Below are positions 33,587 to 45,957 of a stretch of DNA of 64,000 bases, piece after piece. The notes beneath the pieces are model-generated. The model did not search any database. It saw only the letters and a list, made by a program, of their open reading frames with translations, and was not told the DNA's origin. The number at the start of each line of letters is the position of its first letter. Position 1 is the first letter of the stretch. The position numbers and the translations under genes were made by a program. Origin of the DNA: Conus ventricosus (lineage: Eukaryota > Mollusca > Gastropoda > Neogastropoda > Conidae); NCBI GenBank assembly GCA_018398815.1, contig CM031596.1:64383199-64447198 (forward strand). Direction: 5' to 3'.

Positions 33587-34844
33587 GTAAAACAGTTGCA
33601 TAGTTTCTGTCTAGAGTAACCTTAGGGATGTACATGTCTTGCAACATTATAGGTTGTTTTTTTTTGTTTTTTATCAATATGTCGGTGTAACAGAGTCAGA
33701 ACTCCCTTTTCCAGCTTTGTTTTTCTTGAAATCTTTCACTCCTTCAAGTGTTATACCATGAACATGTGCTTGGAACATCTGTGCTTGGATTGTTTGTGCT
33801 TTTAGACCTACCCTCTAAAACTTGGCTGGTGTACTGTAGCCCAGGCATTGGCTTGGTTTGCAAAGTTTGTGTTTTCTGTTTGTGGTAGAGCCCTGCTGCC
33901 ATTTAAGTTGCTAAGTTTGTGTGCACAGCGTTGTCAAAGTGCTTACTAGTCGAAAGTCTGGTGTTTTGTTCTGACAGCCAGTCAGACCCGAGCCTCTATC
34001 GACGCTATTTTGTGAGCTCTGCTAGTGACTAGTATGCATGTATTAGTCAGACCAGTTCAGTTGCAAGAAAAGATGTAGGTGAATGCGATTTTTACAGCTG
34101 TTTTTCTGGTTGTGCATCATGCATAGGCTGGGTTTTTTTTGTTTTTTTTCTGGGGGGGATATACTATGCCTTGCATGTCACAAATTGTAAATGGAGGCAA
34201 GACCTTTCAGGAAGGAACTGTTGGAGACGGGAGTGGATTGAAAAGATTCAAAAGTGAGCAGTTTCGATCAGCAGTTGTTGACGTATTTTTGTAAAGTGAA
34301 CAAACCGGGAATGGCAGATGGTCTCTTGTTCATTTTGCTGAATACACCAGATATGGTTTTCACAGTGCTCTTTGCATATGTACATGGCAAGAAGCATGTT
34401 GATGCTTTGGGCACTGGACTGCAATCACAGCAGACAGGATTTCTTGATCAGATTTTATTTTACACACAGTTTTCTAAAATGAATAAAGAAAAAAAATATA
34501 TGGAGCATACACGTTTTCTAAAATGAATAAAGAAAAAAAATGTATCGGTTTTATTTTATGGTGTGATAGCCCTAATAAGAGATTACATATGTATCCCTGT
34601 GGTCGGCTTGGTTGTAAACAACAAGAAATAAGTTGCACAATAATTGTGTCCACAATAAAAGAAATTGAGAATATTGTGTTTTGATTACCAAGTTATATGC
34701 ACGATTGTTGAAGTAATCACTTTCTTGGTAAAGACATTCATGGAAATATATATATATATATGTGTGTGGTCAGTTATTGTTTTTTGGTTTCTTTGCTTGC
34801 TGCACAGTAATTTGCCTAATGAGAGACCACAGAAGGGTCTTCAG
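33587..34844 (+). other. beta-catenin intron, nothing recognised
   Basis: AT-rich intron sequence. A short direct duplication of ttttctaaaatgaataaag occurs near 34466 and 34512. Nothing else supported. Confidence 0.35.
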
Positions 34845-35069
34845 AACTGCCATGGGTGAAACCTACAAAACTTACAGGGGCAGCGCCCCGTTGGGGGGTC
34901 CAGAGGGGCAAAGCCCCCCGGGAAAGATTGATTTAAAAAATTTTTTAGGCCAATTTTGTTGGCTCTCCTGCACCAGAAAAAGCTTAATTGTAACAGGATT
35001 TCTGCAGTAAAAAGCTTAACTGTAACATGCTTTTGTGAGTTACTGTTAGACTTCATGTTCGATTAATTC

Positions 35070-35866
35070 GAAGAAAAAGAAACACCTGAAGGTGCTGGGG
35101 AGGACCCAGAGAAGCACTGTCTTCGCCTGCCTTTAGAGCAGTCCTGTACCACCCTTGGAGGCCTGCGCTGTGTTGACGATGGGTACAGGCACGCACAGGA
35201 CACTCCATTAAGATATCAAGGGACAATCAAGGGACATAACTGCTCCTGAACAGAGGTAAATTAGACTACAGGATGCAGCTCATAACAGCCTTAAAGTAGC
35301 ATCCCCATGGGTGTACCAGCCCGTATTTCATGACTGCAGAGCCCACCGGAGAAGAACACCACCCTCCAGCTGCCGAGCACACCCCACAGACCCAACCACC
35401 CCTGCCCACGGACAGACGAAGACAGTGCCACTCAGACACAGCCAAGCTTTCGCTATAACGGTCTTATGTGCCCTCAAGAGAGAATCCAAAGTTGTAGTCT
35501 TTCCCACTGTCAACAGACTTTCCCTGTGGTCAGTGGGTCTTTCCTCACCGTCACTGGACCTTTCTCCAGGGTCAGCCTAGTTAAGGCAAAGAAGAAAAAG
35601 AAACACCCGAAGGTGCTGGGGAGGACCCAGAGAAGCACTGTCTTCACCCGCCTTTAGAGCAGTCCTGTACCACCCTTGGAGGCCTGCGCTGTGTTGACGA
35701 TGGGTACAGGCACGCACAGGACACTCCATTAAGATATCAAGGGACATAACTGCTCCTGAACAGAGGTAAATTAGACTACAGGATGCAGCTCATAACAGCC
35801 TTAAAGTAGCATCCCCATGGGTGTACCAGCCCATATTTCATGACTGCAGAGCCCACCGGCGAAGAA
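35070..35866 (+). repeat. ~520-bp tandem repeat, about 1.5 copies
   Basis: The unit starts gaagaaaaagaaacacc at 35070 and again at 35591. It contains GGTGCTGGGGAGGACCCAGA and tgtgttgacgatgggtacag. The same repeat occurs in reverse orientation at 53098-54007. Open frames in it (MYQP... type) are conserved between copies only because the DNA is. Confidence 0.85.
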
Positions 35867-36483
35867 AATTTAAATGAATAAAAATAATATTCATGGCTTA
35901 TTGTACAAGCTCAGGAAAGTTAAAGTCTAAAAGTGTAGAAATAAACCAGAATATAAAAACTCAAACAGGGAAATTTTTCTCACCCAATCTGAACTGATCA
36001 AAACACATTCCAAAAATCAACAAAATTTCTCCCACAAATTGTTTAAAATGGTCACTTTACTATTTGAATCAAGACTGTGTGTAAAAAGAATATACATGCT
36101 CACACATTTGAGATGCACAATGAGGAACCAAAGTAGCCTTATTCTTGCCGGCACCATTCGTCTTTAAGTCCAAAGAATCACACCATTTTAAATAAGGAGA
36201 AATCAAAGTTGACATGTCAGCACATTTGGCTTTCCTAGCAACCACACCACATATAGAAAATGGATGAACAAAGGTGGCCTTCTTATCTGTCAGTTCCTCT
36301 TGTCCTCACTGTCAAAAAGCCACCATATACATGAAGCATAATTCATCCTTTCAATCATTTTCAGAATTGTCCATCAATAAAGTGCAAAGCTGTCATCCAC
36401 ATTTCTATCATTTTCCATGGTGTCAAACAAAAGCAAGGACGAGTCATTATGATTCCTGTTGATTTTGATTAAGCAGTCGTATA

Positions 36484-36529
36484 TTAATAAAATTCTCTTG
36501 CCCTGTCAAACAATGAGTGGTAAAGAAAA

Positions 36530-36563
<34 letters not shown>

Positions 36564-37544
36564 TGAAGAAAAAAAAGTCTTTCAGTCCAGTAGTGGGCGC
36601 TTGGAAAAACTGTCTGATGTCTGCAGCACCAGCTTTTCGTTTTCTACTGGAGTCAGGTACTGGAGACAATGGAGCAGCTGAAGAAGCAGACTGAACATGA
36701 CGGGGCACAGATGGACATACAGATGTAGAAATGTTGACAGGTGGGGCTGCAGCTGGAAATAGGCTAGACGTGGAGGAGACAGTAGCTACATTTTTAAAAA
36801 TTTTTATTTTGGCTGCTTGTGATAAATATTCCGAGGTGGGAATTGGTGAAATTAAAAAAAAAAAAAAGTAAAGTGTAGGAGGATTCAGGTCATTTGTGTT
36901 TTTCCACGTTTTCTTTTCCTAAAAAAGTATCATAACAAACATGATTTTTTTTTAAAGGAAAGGAACTAAAAAATAAAAAATAAACAAACAAAATGAAAAC
37001 TGACAACAACAAAACCCCCACTCACAATAATAAAATTCTGAGAATCCCATCACCTCCCACCCACCACCTGAAAGTAATATAAAAAAAAAAAAGGAAATTT
37101 ACTCTTTAAAAAAATCCAAACAATAAAAAATTGGAAAATTTTCCACCCCTGATATACATTAAATTACTCTCACCCCACCAAAAATATCAACTATAAGTAT
37201 AATTAGCCCCCCCAATCTCCCCCCCCCCCCCCCCCCCCATCAACTTTTTTTAATTTGATTCTAATTACTTTAGCAAAGAATACAAAAATGTTAACTCGCC
37301 TTCATGTTTTTCTTATGCTCTGGGTGATCAGCATGGCTTCGAAGTTTCTTTTTTTCCGTTCGCTCCGTAACTGATCGTTTTGAACAAACGATACAGAAAC
37401 AGTGCTGGCCACATTTATTTTCTTGCACCACTTGCGATATTCATTGCCGTCGTCATCAGTTTCGTTTAGCCATTGTCATCTCCATTTGTTTTTAATTTGG
37501 CCCTCGACGCATGCTACTGGATCTCCTTCTTTCAAAAAAGCCAT
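36484..37544 (-). pseudogene. hAT transposase N-terminal remnants in element A
   Basis: From the Met complement at 37544: MAFLKEGDPVACVEGQIKNK with a W-to-stop change, then WCKK, a frame slip, and CFCIVCSKRS...LRSHADHPEHKKN, a C-x2-C...H...H finger. Further on, at 36484-36708, comes SSRKRKAGAADIRQFF, the usual linker after the finger. No catalytic domain remains. The poly-A/T and poly-C runs around 36530, 37210 and 37700 add to the decay. Confidence 0.6.
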
Positions 37545-37692
37545 GACTACTTAATTTCTGGAGCACCGTGCAAACTTTCGTTGTCAGTCAGACGCGCCAA
37601 TGTTAGCCTGTGAAGATGCCGGAAACACAGAAACAGCTACTTCTGGTATGAGATGGAAAACTTGGATCGAACACAAAATCGGAACCGATAAA

Positions 37693-37733
<41 letters not shown>

Positions 37734-37990
37734 GACGGAAGTTCCGTCAAGACTGAAAGTCATTTTGACGGATTTCCGTCCATAGACAGAAAAGTTTCAC
37801 CCATGAACTGCTTAAATTCAATTTGGCTGGGGAACTTCTTCCCCAATGGGTCCTCTACCAGGGCATTGTCCCTGGACCCTACCAGGGCGTAGGTGGCCTC
37901 GGAACCCTGGCCTTTTGAAATCTTTTTCAGTCAGTCAGCTGTTCTCCATCCTGGTTTATGTATGCATTAACTCAACAGTTTTGATATTTT

Positions 37991-39077
37991 TTAACCCGTT
38001 GAGCGCCTTTAGTCATCAGCTGACGCGGAAATAAAAGTGCTTTCCATGTGCCTATGGGCAGTCCCCTGACGTCATGCATTTTTCTTGAGTTTTCATTCGT
38101 TACTATTTCTATCAACGGACTCAAATAGAGTTTGCGTAGAAAGCCTTATATGTCTGTAGTCTTAAAATAATATGTAAATGACCACACGTGAGGGGAAAGC
38201 CCATTTATCCTTATCACTGACTGGGTGACCAGCCAGCACTTCGTGTCTCGCTTGCAAAGATGGCGGCGCAACCTTCATTGTCGAAGCGACCAGCGACCAA
38301 GTCAACGTATTTACACAGCTGAGCAGGCTCTGCTGATGATTTTTGACAAACACAATAATCTTTTATTCAACGACTAACTCGAGCATGAAGGTGAGATGAT
38401 GATAGTGGTGGAATTGCCGACCATATTCGTCAGTTATTGAGTAGGGCTCTGTGACCTCAGTGTGCGTTCAGCTGACAGCGTCAGTCGAACGAGCCAGCCA
38501 AGTGTGTACTCTGCACTGCGTGCTGGTGTCCAGTGATGTGAAATCAGTGCGAGAGGGATCGTGGCCTGCTCGCGGCGTGACACGGTGCAGACGAAAAGGT
38601 AGGGGAAGATGAGGAGTGAAAGAGAGGGTTGAAGTTGAGCAAGGGGGTGTGGTGGGGAGGGGGGGGGGGGGGCGTGGTCGTGGACTGGTCAGTCTGCATC
38701 GAGTGTGAGCGTCTTGATAGACTTCCAAACTGTTTTACTTTCATTTACAGGTGTAGTGTGACAATACAAACTTTATTTTCAACTTTTTTGCTGTGTGTTC
38801 TTGTTTGGATGTGGTAAATACATATGTTTTTGATCGTGCAAAAAAATCTATCCAAATCTACAAGCCTAAATACTTTTGTATTATCAAAATTAAAACAAAA
38901 GAAGCCCAGATTCAAAATCTTCATTCAATTTCCTTCAAAAATGATATAGATTTCATTTTTCTATCTTTTGTAGTTTCTGAGCTAGAATTTTTGTTAATTA
39001 TGACCCCCAAATCATGAGATTTCCCCGGCACCTGGAACACCTTTCTTTGTACTATTGTGAGGCACTGAACGGGTTAA
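37991..39077 (+). mobile_element. non-autonomous piggyBac-type element
   Basis: Ends TTAACCCGTTGAGCGCC (37991) and, inverted, TTAACCCGTTCAGTGCC (to 39077), both starting with the TTAA target. Internal TGACGTCA (38079) and an AAGATGGCGGCG start context at about 38258 are followed by MAAQPSLSKRPATKSTYL, then a shifted TAEQALLMIFDKH stretch like a piggyBac N-terminus. No catalytic domain was found. A GT-rich to G-rich tract lies at 38645-38673. Confidence 0.72.
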
Positions 39078-39419
39078 TTGTGCATGAATTTTTCGTAACA
39101 TTCTGCGCATTATTTCTAAAATAATCATTTTTTTGTGAGGAATGTGTCCGTTTCGGTTTTTTTTTAGGCGATACATTGCTTCAGATAACAAAAATGTTGT
39201 CTTAAATACCATAATTCCGGGAAGAAAACGGTCAATCACTGGTGATCGAAATTCAAGGGAAAGAACTGAAGAGAGTTAAGTTTTAGTTATTTATGCAAAC
39301 TTTAATTAATGGAAGACAACGCAGAGCCAGCTCTCTTACACACACACACATGCACGTACACTCACAGACACAAAGAGAATGTAGCAGCAAACCTGCAGAT
39401 TCTGTTTCAATTTTTGCAG

Positions 39420-39619
39420 GTTATGACCAAGTGCCCGTCAACTCCATGCAAGGCCTGGACCTAGGTGGTCCTGGTGCAGGAGGCTATGGAAGTCCTATGG
39501 AGAACTTGCCAGATCTTGGCCCTACCTCGGCTGACCTCAACTTTGACAGCATTGATCCCAATCTGGGAGCTCCGCCAGGAGAAGGTGGTTCCTCCATATG
39601 GTTTGACACAGATCTGTAG
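39420..39619 (+). CDS. CTNNB1: beta-catenin last coding exon with PDZ-binding tail
   Basis: 200 nt: two bases completing a glycine codon, then 65 codons and TAG. It contains a Gly-rich stretch and ENLPDLGP, a segment similar to the PDLG motif of vertebrate tails, and ends SSIWFDTDL. The last residues match the beta-catenin C-terminal PDZ-binding motif. The acceptor is tttttgcag. A piggyBac-derived element ends only about 340 bp upstream (39077). Confidence 0.95.
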
Positions 39620-41130
39620 CTATTGTCAGACCATTGTTAACAAAGCTGTGACATGCAACAGTGAATCAAAAGGTAAAAACTAGGTCCGAAACACAGAATG
39701 GTGGAAAACAGTGCATTGGAGTGATGTTTACTGAACATCCAACAAATAAATGTTCATTCTGCTGTTGTGATTTTATATGCACTAGTTCAGTTTTGCTGTT
39801 GTAAAAACTAAAAAGAAGAGTGGGAGAAAGAGAAATAAATGATACCGAAATAAACAAGAATGAGGTAGCTCTTACTGAGAAAGAAAAGACACAGCACGAC
39901 TAGTAGTGTTATGAGGACAACTGCGATGTTGGGGTTCATTTTTCTGGTCAGTTTCTGCATCTTATGCCAATTGGAGAATCTCGCAACCAACTTTGGCAAG
40001 GACCAAATCACCAGTTCACTTGACATGTCACTAAATTTCATCAAATTACTATTATTACAAATACCATATATTATCAGTAATCAACTGTTAATATCAATAC
40101 ATGACATAAATGTTCTTACAGAATAAATAATGAGATTGTGTGTGAAGTTCTAATGTTTTCTTGTCATGAATATGTAAAGAGCAGTAATAGCATGTCTATC
40201 AGTCTAATGTTAGTTTGGTGTAAGCAATATAAACGATAAAGAATTTAGGATCAGATTATGGTAATGGGCAGCTGTAATACTAGGATTGAGAGATTTCACT
40301 GCCAAATGGTTTCTTTTTCAAGGTGTAAGTGTATTTGTATTATATTTCTATACGATGCGTAATCATTGGTTCATCTCCATAATTTTCTTGTGCATATGCA
40401 AGGTCGTTGTTGTTACTTGTCTAGCCTATTTTGTGGCCATCCAGACCAAACCAAGTCACACAAAATGGACAACAAGGTCCGATAAACAGTTGATCCACGT
40501 GGGAACTCGGTCTGGCTTTGACTTGTGCAGAATCTATGGTGTGTACAGGCAGCAGTATTCTGGCACTGCAGAATCTATGGTTTGTACAGGCAGCAGTATT
40601 CTGGCACTGGGTGCCGATAGTGGTTTCACTGTTTTTCTGGACCTCCTGACGGGTCTAAATATGCAGGTCGGCAGCTTTTCGTCTAGTCATTTCTGTTCTC
40701 ATCCAAGGGCTACCAGTATACACTGCGTATGTCATGACATTCCCCTCAGAATTAATTGAGAGCTAAAGAAGTTTCAGGATCACATGAACACTCTGCAAGG
40801 GTGTGTGGTGGAACATTCTTTCCTTTGACCAAAACAAATTGATGTAAGGTGTTTGTCGAAAAGAGAAAGTGACTGACAAGGTAAAGCTGTAAATCCGGCT
40901 GGTATCTTGGCACCCTGTGTGTTGTCCACAAAACCACTGGAAAGAAATGATGTACATAAATAAGTCGGTATCCTCGCTATTTGCTTTTCTACTGCTGATC
41001 TGAGACTTCCATCAGTGAGCATTGAATCTTAAGAATGAGCGTATCAGTCATCGTGCATTATTGTATTTTGTATCATGTCAGACATAACATGGTTTTTCCT
41101 CAGTTCCTTTCATGAGTTTAATAAAGAAAA
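39620..41130 (+). other. beta-catenin 3' UTR (probable)
   Basis: AT-rich sequence after the beta-catenin stop. AATAAA hexamers occur at about 39747, 39835, 40120 and 41120; the last is followed by a T-rich stretch and is the best candidate for a distal cleavage signal. A 40-bp direct duplication lies at about 40529-40610. A 157-codon open frame at 40286-40759 runs through that duplication and looks fortuitous. Confidence 0.55.
41120..41125 (+). terminator. candidate distal polyadenylation signal of beta-catenin
   Basis: AATAAA in gtttAATAAAgaaaaatttt about 1.5 kb after the stop codon, followed by T/GT-rich sequence (tttcttttgtatgcatgttc). Confidence 0.45.
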
Positions 41131-41570
41131 ATTTTAATTTCTTTTGTATGCATGTTCTTGTTTTTGTGCATTTGAGAGAATTTTTGTGTACTAGTTTTAG
41201 AGCTGAAAGTGTTGCATATTTTGATCACAACCTTTTTCCCCCCCGAGAACATGTTGCCATTGTATGCTAAACCTTATTTTGTAAATTATTTCCGATCTGA
41301 AATGAGACTATTACATGAGATGCAGTACATGCGGAAACTCACTAGTTGGTGCCAGAACCTATGAGCAGTTGTGCGGTGCACTAGTGTATTGGGGAAAAGT
41401 TTCAGTTCTTGGTACATGCAGGGAAGACACAATTTCCTTTTTTCCCACAGAAGATAATTTCCTGGATATTACACCAAAACTAACATTTTAGTCGCACAAA
41501 GCTGCTTTTTTTTTTTTTTAATAGAGGCTATAGCACATGTGTTCAAAATGAGCTTAATGTGCATTCCTTA

Positions 41571-42226
41571 GGCTGTGGTTATACTGACCCGTCTACTAGA
41601 CGCCGTCAATTAGACGGCCGTCAGCTGAACAGAAATGCGGTTATACTGAACCGTCGCGGACACGCCGCACACGTGCCAAAGCCGGCTGCTACACAGGAGA
41701 AAATAGTGCTGTCAAGAAAGAAGAAGCTGTTGTGGTGGTGGTGGTGGAGGAACAGACAAAAAGAAGAAATCGTCGATTTTCTGTGCATCCCATAAACAAA
41801 CTGCGACACATGCATGGTGCTTATAACCTTATGCCTCAGCTGTGGAATGACGAGGATAAATTTGTGGCATATTTTAGAATGAAACCAGACGCGTTCTGTT
41901 GTCTGCTTGGCCTTGTCGCCGAAGATCTGCCGCGATTAAACGTTCCTCGTCCATGGTGGCCATGTTGGACAGGAAAGGACCCGAAGGGACGTTATTCATC
42001 CCAAAAATCTATCACGAGTTTTGTCTCTTCACCCGTCAAGCCGTCAGACGGACGGTTTGCACGACCGTCTGATCGACGGTGGAAAACCGACGGGTCCAAG
42101 ACGGCTCGGTATAACCACGTTCACCCGTATCCAGTAAGCCCAGAGAAGGATTTGCTGAAACCGGCCGTTCAGTTGACGGCTGTCTAATTGACCGCATCTA
42201 GTGGACGGGTCAGTATAACCACCGCC
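41571..42226 (+). mobile_element. PIF/Harbinger-type element with ~60-bp TIRs and TTA TSD
   Basis: Ends start GGCTGTGGTTATACTGACCC and its near-match GGCGGTGGTTATACTGACCC inverted. The inverted repeats extend about 60 bp. The flanks are TTA (41568-41570 and 42227-42229), the usual PIF/Harbinger duplication. Multiple CCGTC/GACGG motifs lie inside. It contains part of a transposase N-terminus. Confidence 0.85.
41732..42187 (+). pseudogene. Harbinger transposase N-terminal fragment
   Basis: The open frame encodes RRNRRFSVHPINKLRHMHGA, LMPQLWNDEDKFVAYFRMKP and DAFCCLLGLVAEDLP, the well-known N-terminal region of Harbinger (HARBI1-like) nucleases (RR.W.HP.N..R...G.F..L...L..D...F..YFRM). The frame then runs into the right terminal repeat, so the nuclease domain is deleted. 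Confidence 0.75.
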
Positions 42227-42327
42227 TTAGTTTTTATTCCTACAGGGTTCCTACAGACTCCCAAGAACAAAATTCAAGGAGCGTTTATTATATTTCAATA
42301 GGTGGCACGAAAATTAAACCATAATTT

Positions 42328-42401
42328 GAGGGTTGACTGCCAGAACCCAGTATCTCGTACACATATATATAAGAGATACTGGGTTCTGGCAGTCAACCCT
42401 C
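42328..42401 (+). repeat. perfect 29-bp inverted repeat with 16-nt loop
   Basis: Left arm 42328-42356 and right arm 42373-42401 are exact reverse complements (arm begins GAGGGTTGACTGCC). The loop is gtacacatatatataa. It lies downstream of the Harbinger fragment. Confidence 0.95.
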
Positions 42402-43186
42402 GCATTGTTCTTTTAAAAATTTTTTTTTCCTATTGTTTATGTTTAAAAAAAAAATTGAAAACATATTTGGGTGATGTCAAAGCTCTTGTGATATGGGGAC
42501 CAAAATGATGAAAAAAAAAAAAAAAAAAGGTTCATGACAAGAACTGTATTTGTATCATAGCAGACATGTTAGGCACTTGAAACATGGCTTTTCTTGTTTT
42601 GCTGAGCTATAGTAATGCAATTACAACAGGATTTTATATATTGGTTTGTTGAGCTAAAGTAATGCAATTACAAAACTAGGATTTTTATATATCTTAAACT
42701 GCTTTTTTTTCCAATAATTTTTTTTCTATATGGTGGCCATCAGGCTTCGCGTTTCATTGCTTTTGAATTTTTCAAAGTGAAATAGCAAATGATGTGTGCC
42801 GTTTTGACTTATAAATAAAATGTAATTGCATGCAGAAATCATTTCTGATCAAATGGAAAAAAAAAATTACTAAGCTAACTAGTCTGGATCCAGAGATATT
42901 GTACTCCTTGCACATAACCGTTGTCGAAAAAAGTGATTTTGAGAAAACGGTGTTTGAAAATAAAGTTGAGCAATTTTCACACACACCTCCTTCAAATGAA
43001 GTCGTTCTTTTACTAAGAAAAATGTGAAAATAGACAAAATGAACACCATAGATGGTTACAGACTTACTTTAGCACAAAAACACATAAAAGCCAAAACATG
43101 ATTTTTGAAAGAAAATGGTCAAATTTTGTGCCACCTCTCCCCATAAGCCTACACTACTTGCGTAAAGATTGAAAAACGAAATGGCA

Positions 43187-43460
43187 GTTTGATTTTTCTG
43201 TGTTCAGGTTGATGAAAAACATTCAAAAATAAATTTTTTACAAACGTCCTCGCGATCCTGGTTTATCGTCTGCTATTTTACCAAGGTTACTAGCAGACGA
43301 TAATCCAGGATCGCGAGGACGTTTGTAATAATTTGTTTTTGAATAATATTTTTCATCAACCTGAACACAGAAAAATCAAACTGTTCGCGATGATGTATGT
43401 AAACATTTGTTTTTGAATTATTTTTTTTCATCAACCTGAACACAGAAAAATCAAACTGCC
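43187..43460 (+). repeat. ~90-bp-arm foldback plus a partial third copy
   Basis: Arms about 43187-43277 and 43290-43382 pair over nearly their full length, including CAAACGTCCTCGCGATCC and ttctgtgttcaggttgatga. A third partial copy of the right arm lies at about 43397-43460. Confidence 0.85.
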
Positions 43461-44457
43461 ATTTCTTTTTGCTTCATTAAAGATTTTTGGAGCCGATGGC
43501 TTAATTTTCAAAGGTTTTCAAGGAGGTTTGGTTAACAGAACCACATTTTATCGATTTTCAAGGTTTGAAATTCCGTCAGAATTCAAGGAGTGTACGAACC
43601 CTGTTCCTAGCTATAAACGTTCCGGACATACCTTGGTTAACTTTGGATTGTTTCATGGATGGCATGGGGGACAGTGGATGCCTTATCATTCTTTAAATGA
43701 GTAGACTCTCCGAAGTTTGACGTGTCTTACTAAACGGTGAAGAGGAACACTCGCCGCTGCACCTGATGGTTTCAGGTGCACTGCATCTTAGGTGTTTATT
43801 TTCTCCTTGTCATCCTTGAAATAATCTGATTATATTTTAATCTTACAGGTAAGACTCGTTTATAATTCGATGCATTAGAGCCACAACTGTTTATCTCGAA
43901 AAAAATATGTTTTGACTTTTTCATATTTTTAGGTGTATTAATACAGTCTGTTTAACATGCTGAAACATGGTTATGAAACATTTATTAGTTTTTGGTTGAT
44001 AGCAAAGAAACAGTTGTTGCCCTGTCCACATCCAACCAGATTCTGCATGCCACAAATGAACAGCTAGCAGTCACAGACTGTGGCCCTAAGAAGGAATGGT
44101 AGAAAGGGGAATCACCACTCTCAGGCCAAACTTGTTTATGTTAGCAGTTATCAGTTGTTGGCTGAGGAAATTCCTGCAAGTGAAAGAGAAAGGTTGGGCT
44201 ATTAGATTACACCGCCCTGCAGGTCACTTCTGGGTGTGGAAAATCAGGCACCGGGAATGGCAGAATTCGCTCAAGGAGGGGTTCAGAGGCTTGTTTCCCA
44301 CACATACGGGAGTGTCTGGAGAGATGCTGGTGTAAACAAGTGGCTATATACCAGCACATCCGGCTTTTAACCGTTCACACTTTCCCTCACACTACATTCA
44401 GGAAACTTCATTGGCAGTTTTTTGCTTCTGCTTCCAACTCCACTGAAGTATTAAATC

Positions 44458-44508
<51 letters not shown>

Positions 44509-44598
44509 CTCTCTCTCTCTTGTTTTTGTTTTTGTTTTTTCAGGGCTCATATTGGCAGAATAGGCTATGCCTAACACGTTTATCCCTAACCATATTAC

Positions 44599-45851
44599 CA
44601 GGCATGGTACTGAAGGAAAATCATTTTTCCCTGAAAATGTTTGGGGGTCCAGTGCGGGGTCAAGGGGCAGAGCCCCTTGTGGGGGTCAGGGGGCAGCGCC
44701 CCCTGAAGCCGAAGGTTTTTCAGCAATTCTAGCCTGTAAAAAAGCCTCTCCTTGAACTAATTTCAGTTCTTCATACTAAGCAATTTCTGCCACAAAATAA
44801 GCTCTCCTAGAATCACTTTATCAGCCATTCCTTCAACCCAAAGGAGGTTTTAAACCCAAGTAGTCACATAGCAAAAATGAGTACATATCTACATTGCTTT
44901 AGGTGGCATACATTAAGTCAAATTGTAAATGTTTTACTTACTATGTCAGTGAAGCACACACACAGTGTACACACAGGAGACCCCTCATTTTGCGCAACTT
45001 TGGTCATCATGTCCAGCACCACCAACACAGCATAGCACAGCACAACAAAGTAGTGGTCTATTTCATGTCTTGAGTTTCAGTTTTGTTTACTATGTTCAAT
45101 TCTTTTATGATCCATCTCATCTACATTAGTTACTCCTTTTACTTTTTACATCTATCTGAATACAGTACAAAATGAGTTTAAGTTTTGTGTCTCTTTTAAC
45201 GTACAAATTTTAAGTTATGTGTCTCTTCAGTGCAAGCAATGTGAATGAGATGAAGACTACTTTTTGCCTGATTTCTCAGCCATCTGCTTCACGAGCAGAG
45301 CCTACTTTTTGTAATGTCCAAACCTCATTCTCTTTGCCTCCTGTCTGTAATGTTCAATGGCTTTTCTCTTTGAAGCCAGCCAAATGTGTTCCTTCTGGAA
45401 CAGTTCAAACTTTTTCTTTCTTTCTTCTTTTTCTTTCTCCAAAATGTGGTGGTAAGTCTATCAACTGTTCCAAGCACGACGAAAACGTTTCATTTTCGTG
45501 GCTCCTGTTCAGCCAATCCCATCGCCATTTGTTTGCCACACCAGCATCAATATCTCCTGTCGCAGAATTTCGCGGAACTATGTACGCTTTGACATTTTTA
45601 TTTTTTCCTTCTTTTTCTTTAATCTTGTTCAAATTCGATCACGTCGACCCAGAGCGGAAAGCAGTGGCGAATGTCACGAAAGCGCATGCGCGGAAGTAGT
45701 CCTGCTCAATGCTACTTCTCGCGAGACGAAGGCTTGAAGTGAATGACCTGAAACGAACTAAGTGGGCTGGTCTCGTCGGGCACGGCTCGTTTTTTTTTTT
45801 TTTCTTTTCTTTCGCGGATTTCCGCGAATTCGCGGACATGTACCATGCCTG
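44599..45851 (-). mobile_element. hAT-type element B, nested in Sola-like element 2
   Basis: Ends CAGGCATGGTAC and GTACCATGCCTG with exact 5-bp duplications ATTAC (44594-44598 and 45852-45856). GC hairpins GGGGCAGAGCCCC and GGGGGCAGCGCCCCC lie near the left end (44655-44702). On the - strand near the right end (about 45405-45570) is DIDAGVANKWRWDWLNRS, the NKWxW motif shared with hAT elements A and C. No catalytic domain remains. It interrupts no Sola exon. Confidence 0.78.
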
Positions 45852-45859
45852 ATTACGAC

Positions 45860-45877
45860 TCTCTCTCTCTCCCTCTC

Positions 45878-45911
<34 letters not shown>

Positions 45912-45957
45912 CTCTCTCTTTCTCTCTCTCTCCCCCCCCCCCCCCCCCCCCCCCCCT
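45860..45957 (+). repeat. (TC)n followed by poly-C tract
   Basis: Imperfect CT microsatellite then about 25 C residues. Long open frames on either strand here are repeat artefacts. Confidence 0.9.

Larger units (their letters stand above)
34851..37805 (-). mobile_element. hAT-type element A, decayed
   Basis: Ends CATGGGTGAAAC and GTTTCACCCATG (12-bp inverted repeats) flanked by exact 6-bp repeats AACTGC (34845-34850 and 37806-37811). Near the left end are two GC hairpins, GGGGCAGCGCCCC and GGGGCAAAGCCCC. Toward the right end, on the - strand, are remnants of a hAT N-terminus. The left half holds a ~520-bp tandem repeat. It lies in the last beta-catenin intron. Confidence 0.65.

Noticed and set aside
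35311..35580. Open frame conserved with one at 53339-53776 (MYQP start)
   Set aside because: Conservation is that of a repeated DNA unit; frames end differently and the protein has no recognisable features.
40286..40759. 157-codon open frame after beta-catenin
   Set aside because: No domain, crosses a 40-bp DNA duplication, and lies in the probable 3' UTR; it begins with hydrophobic AT-rich translation.
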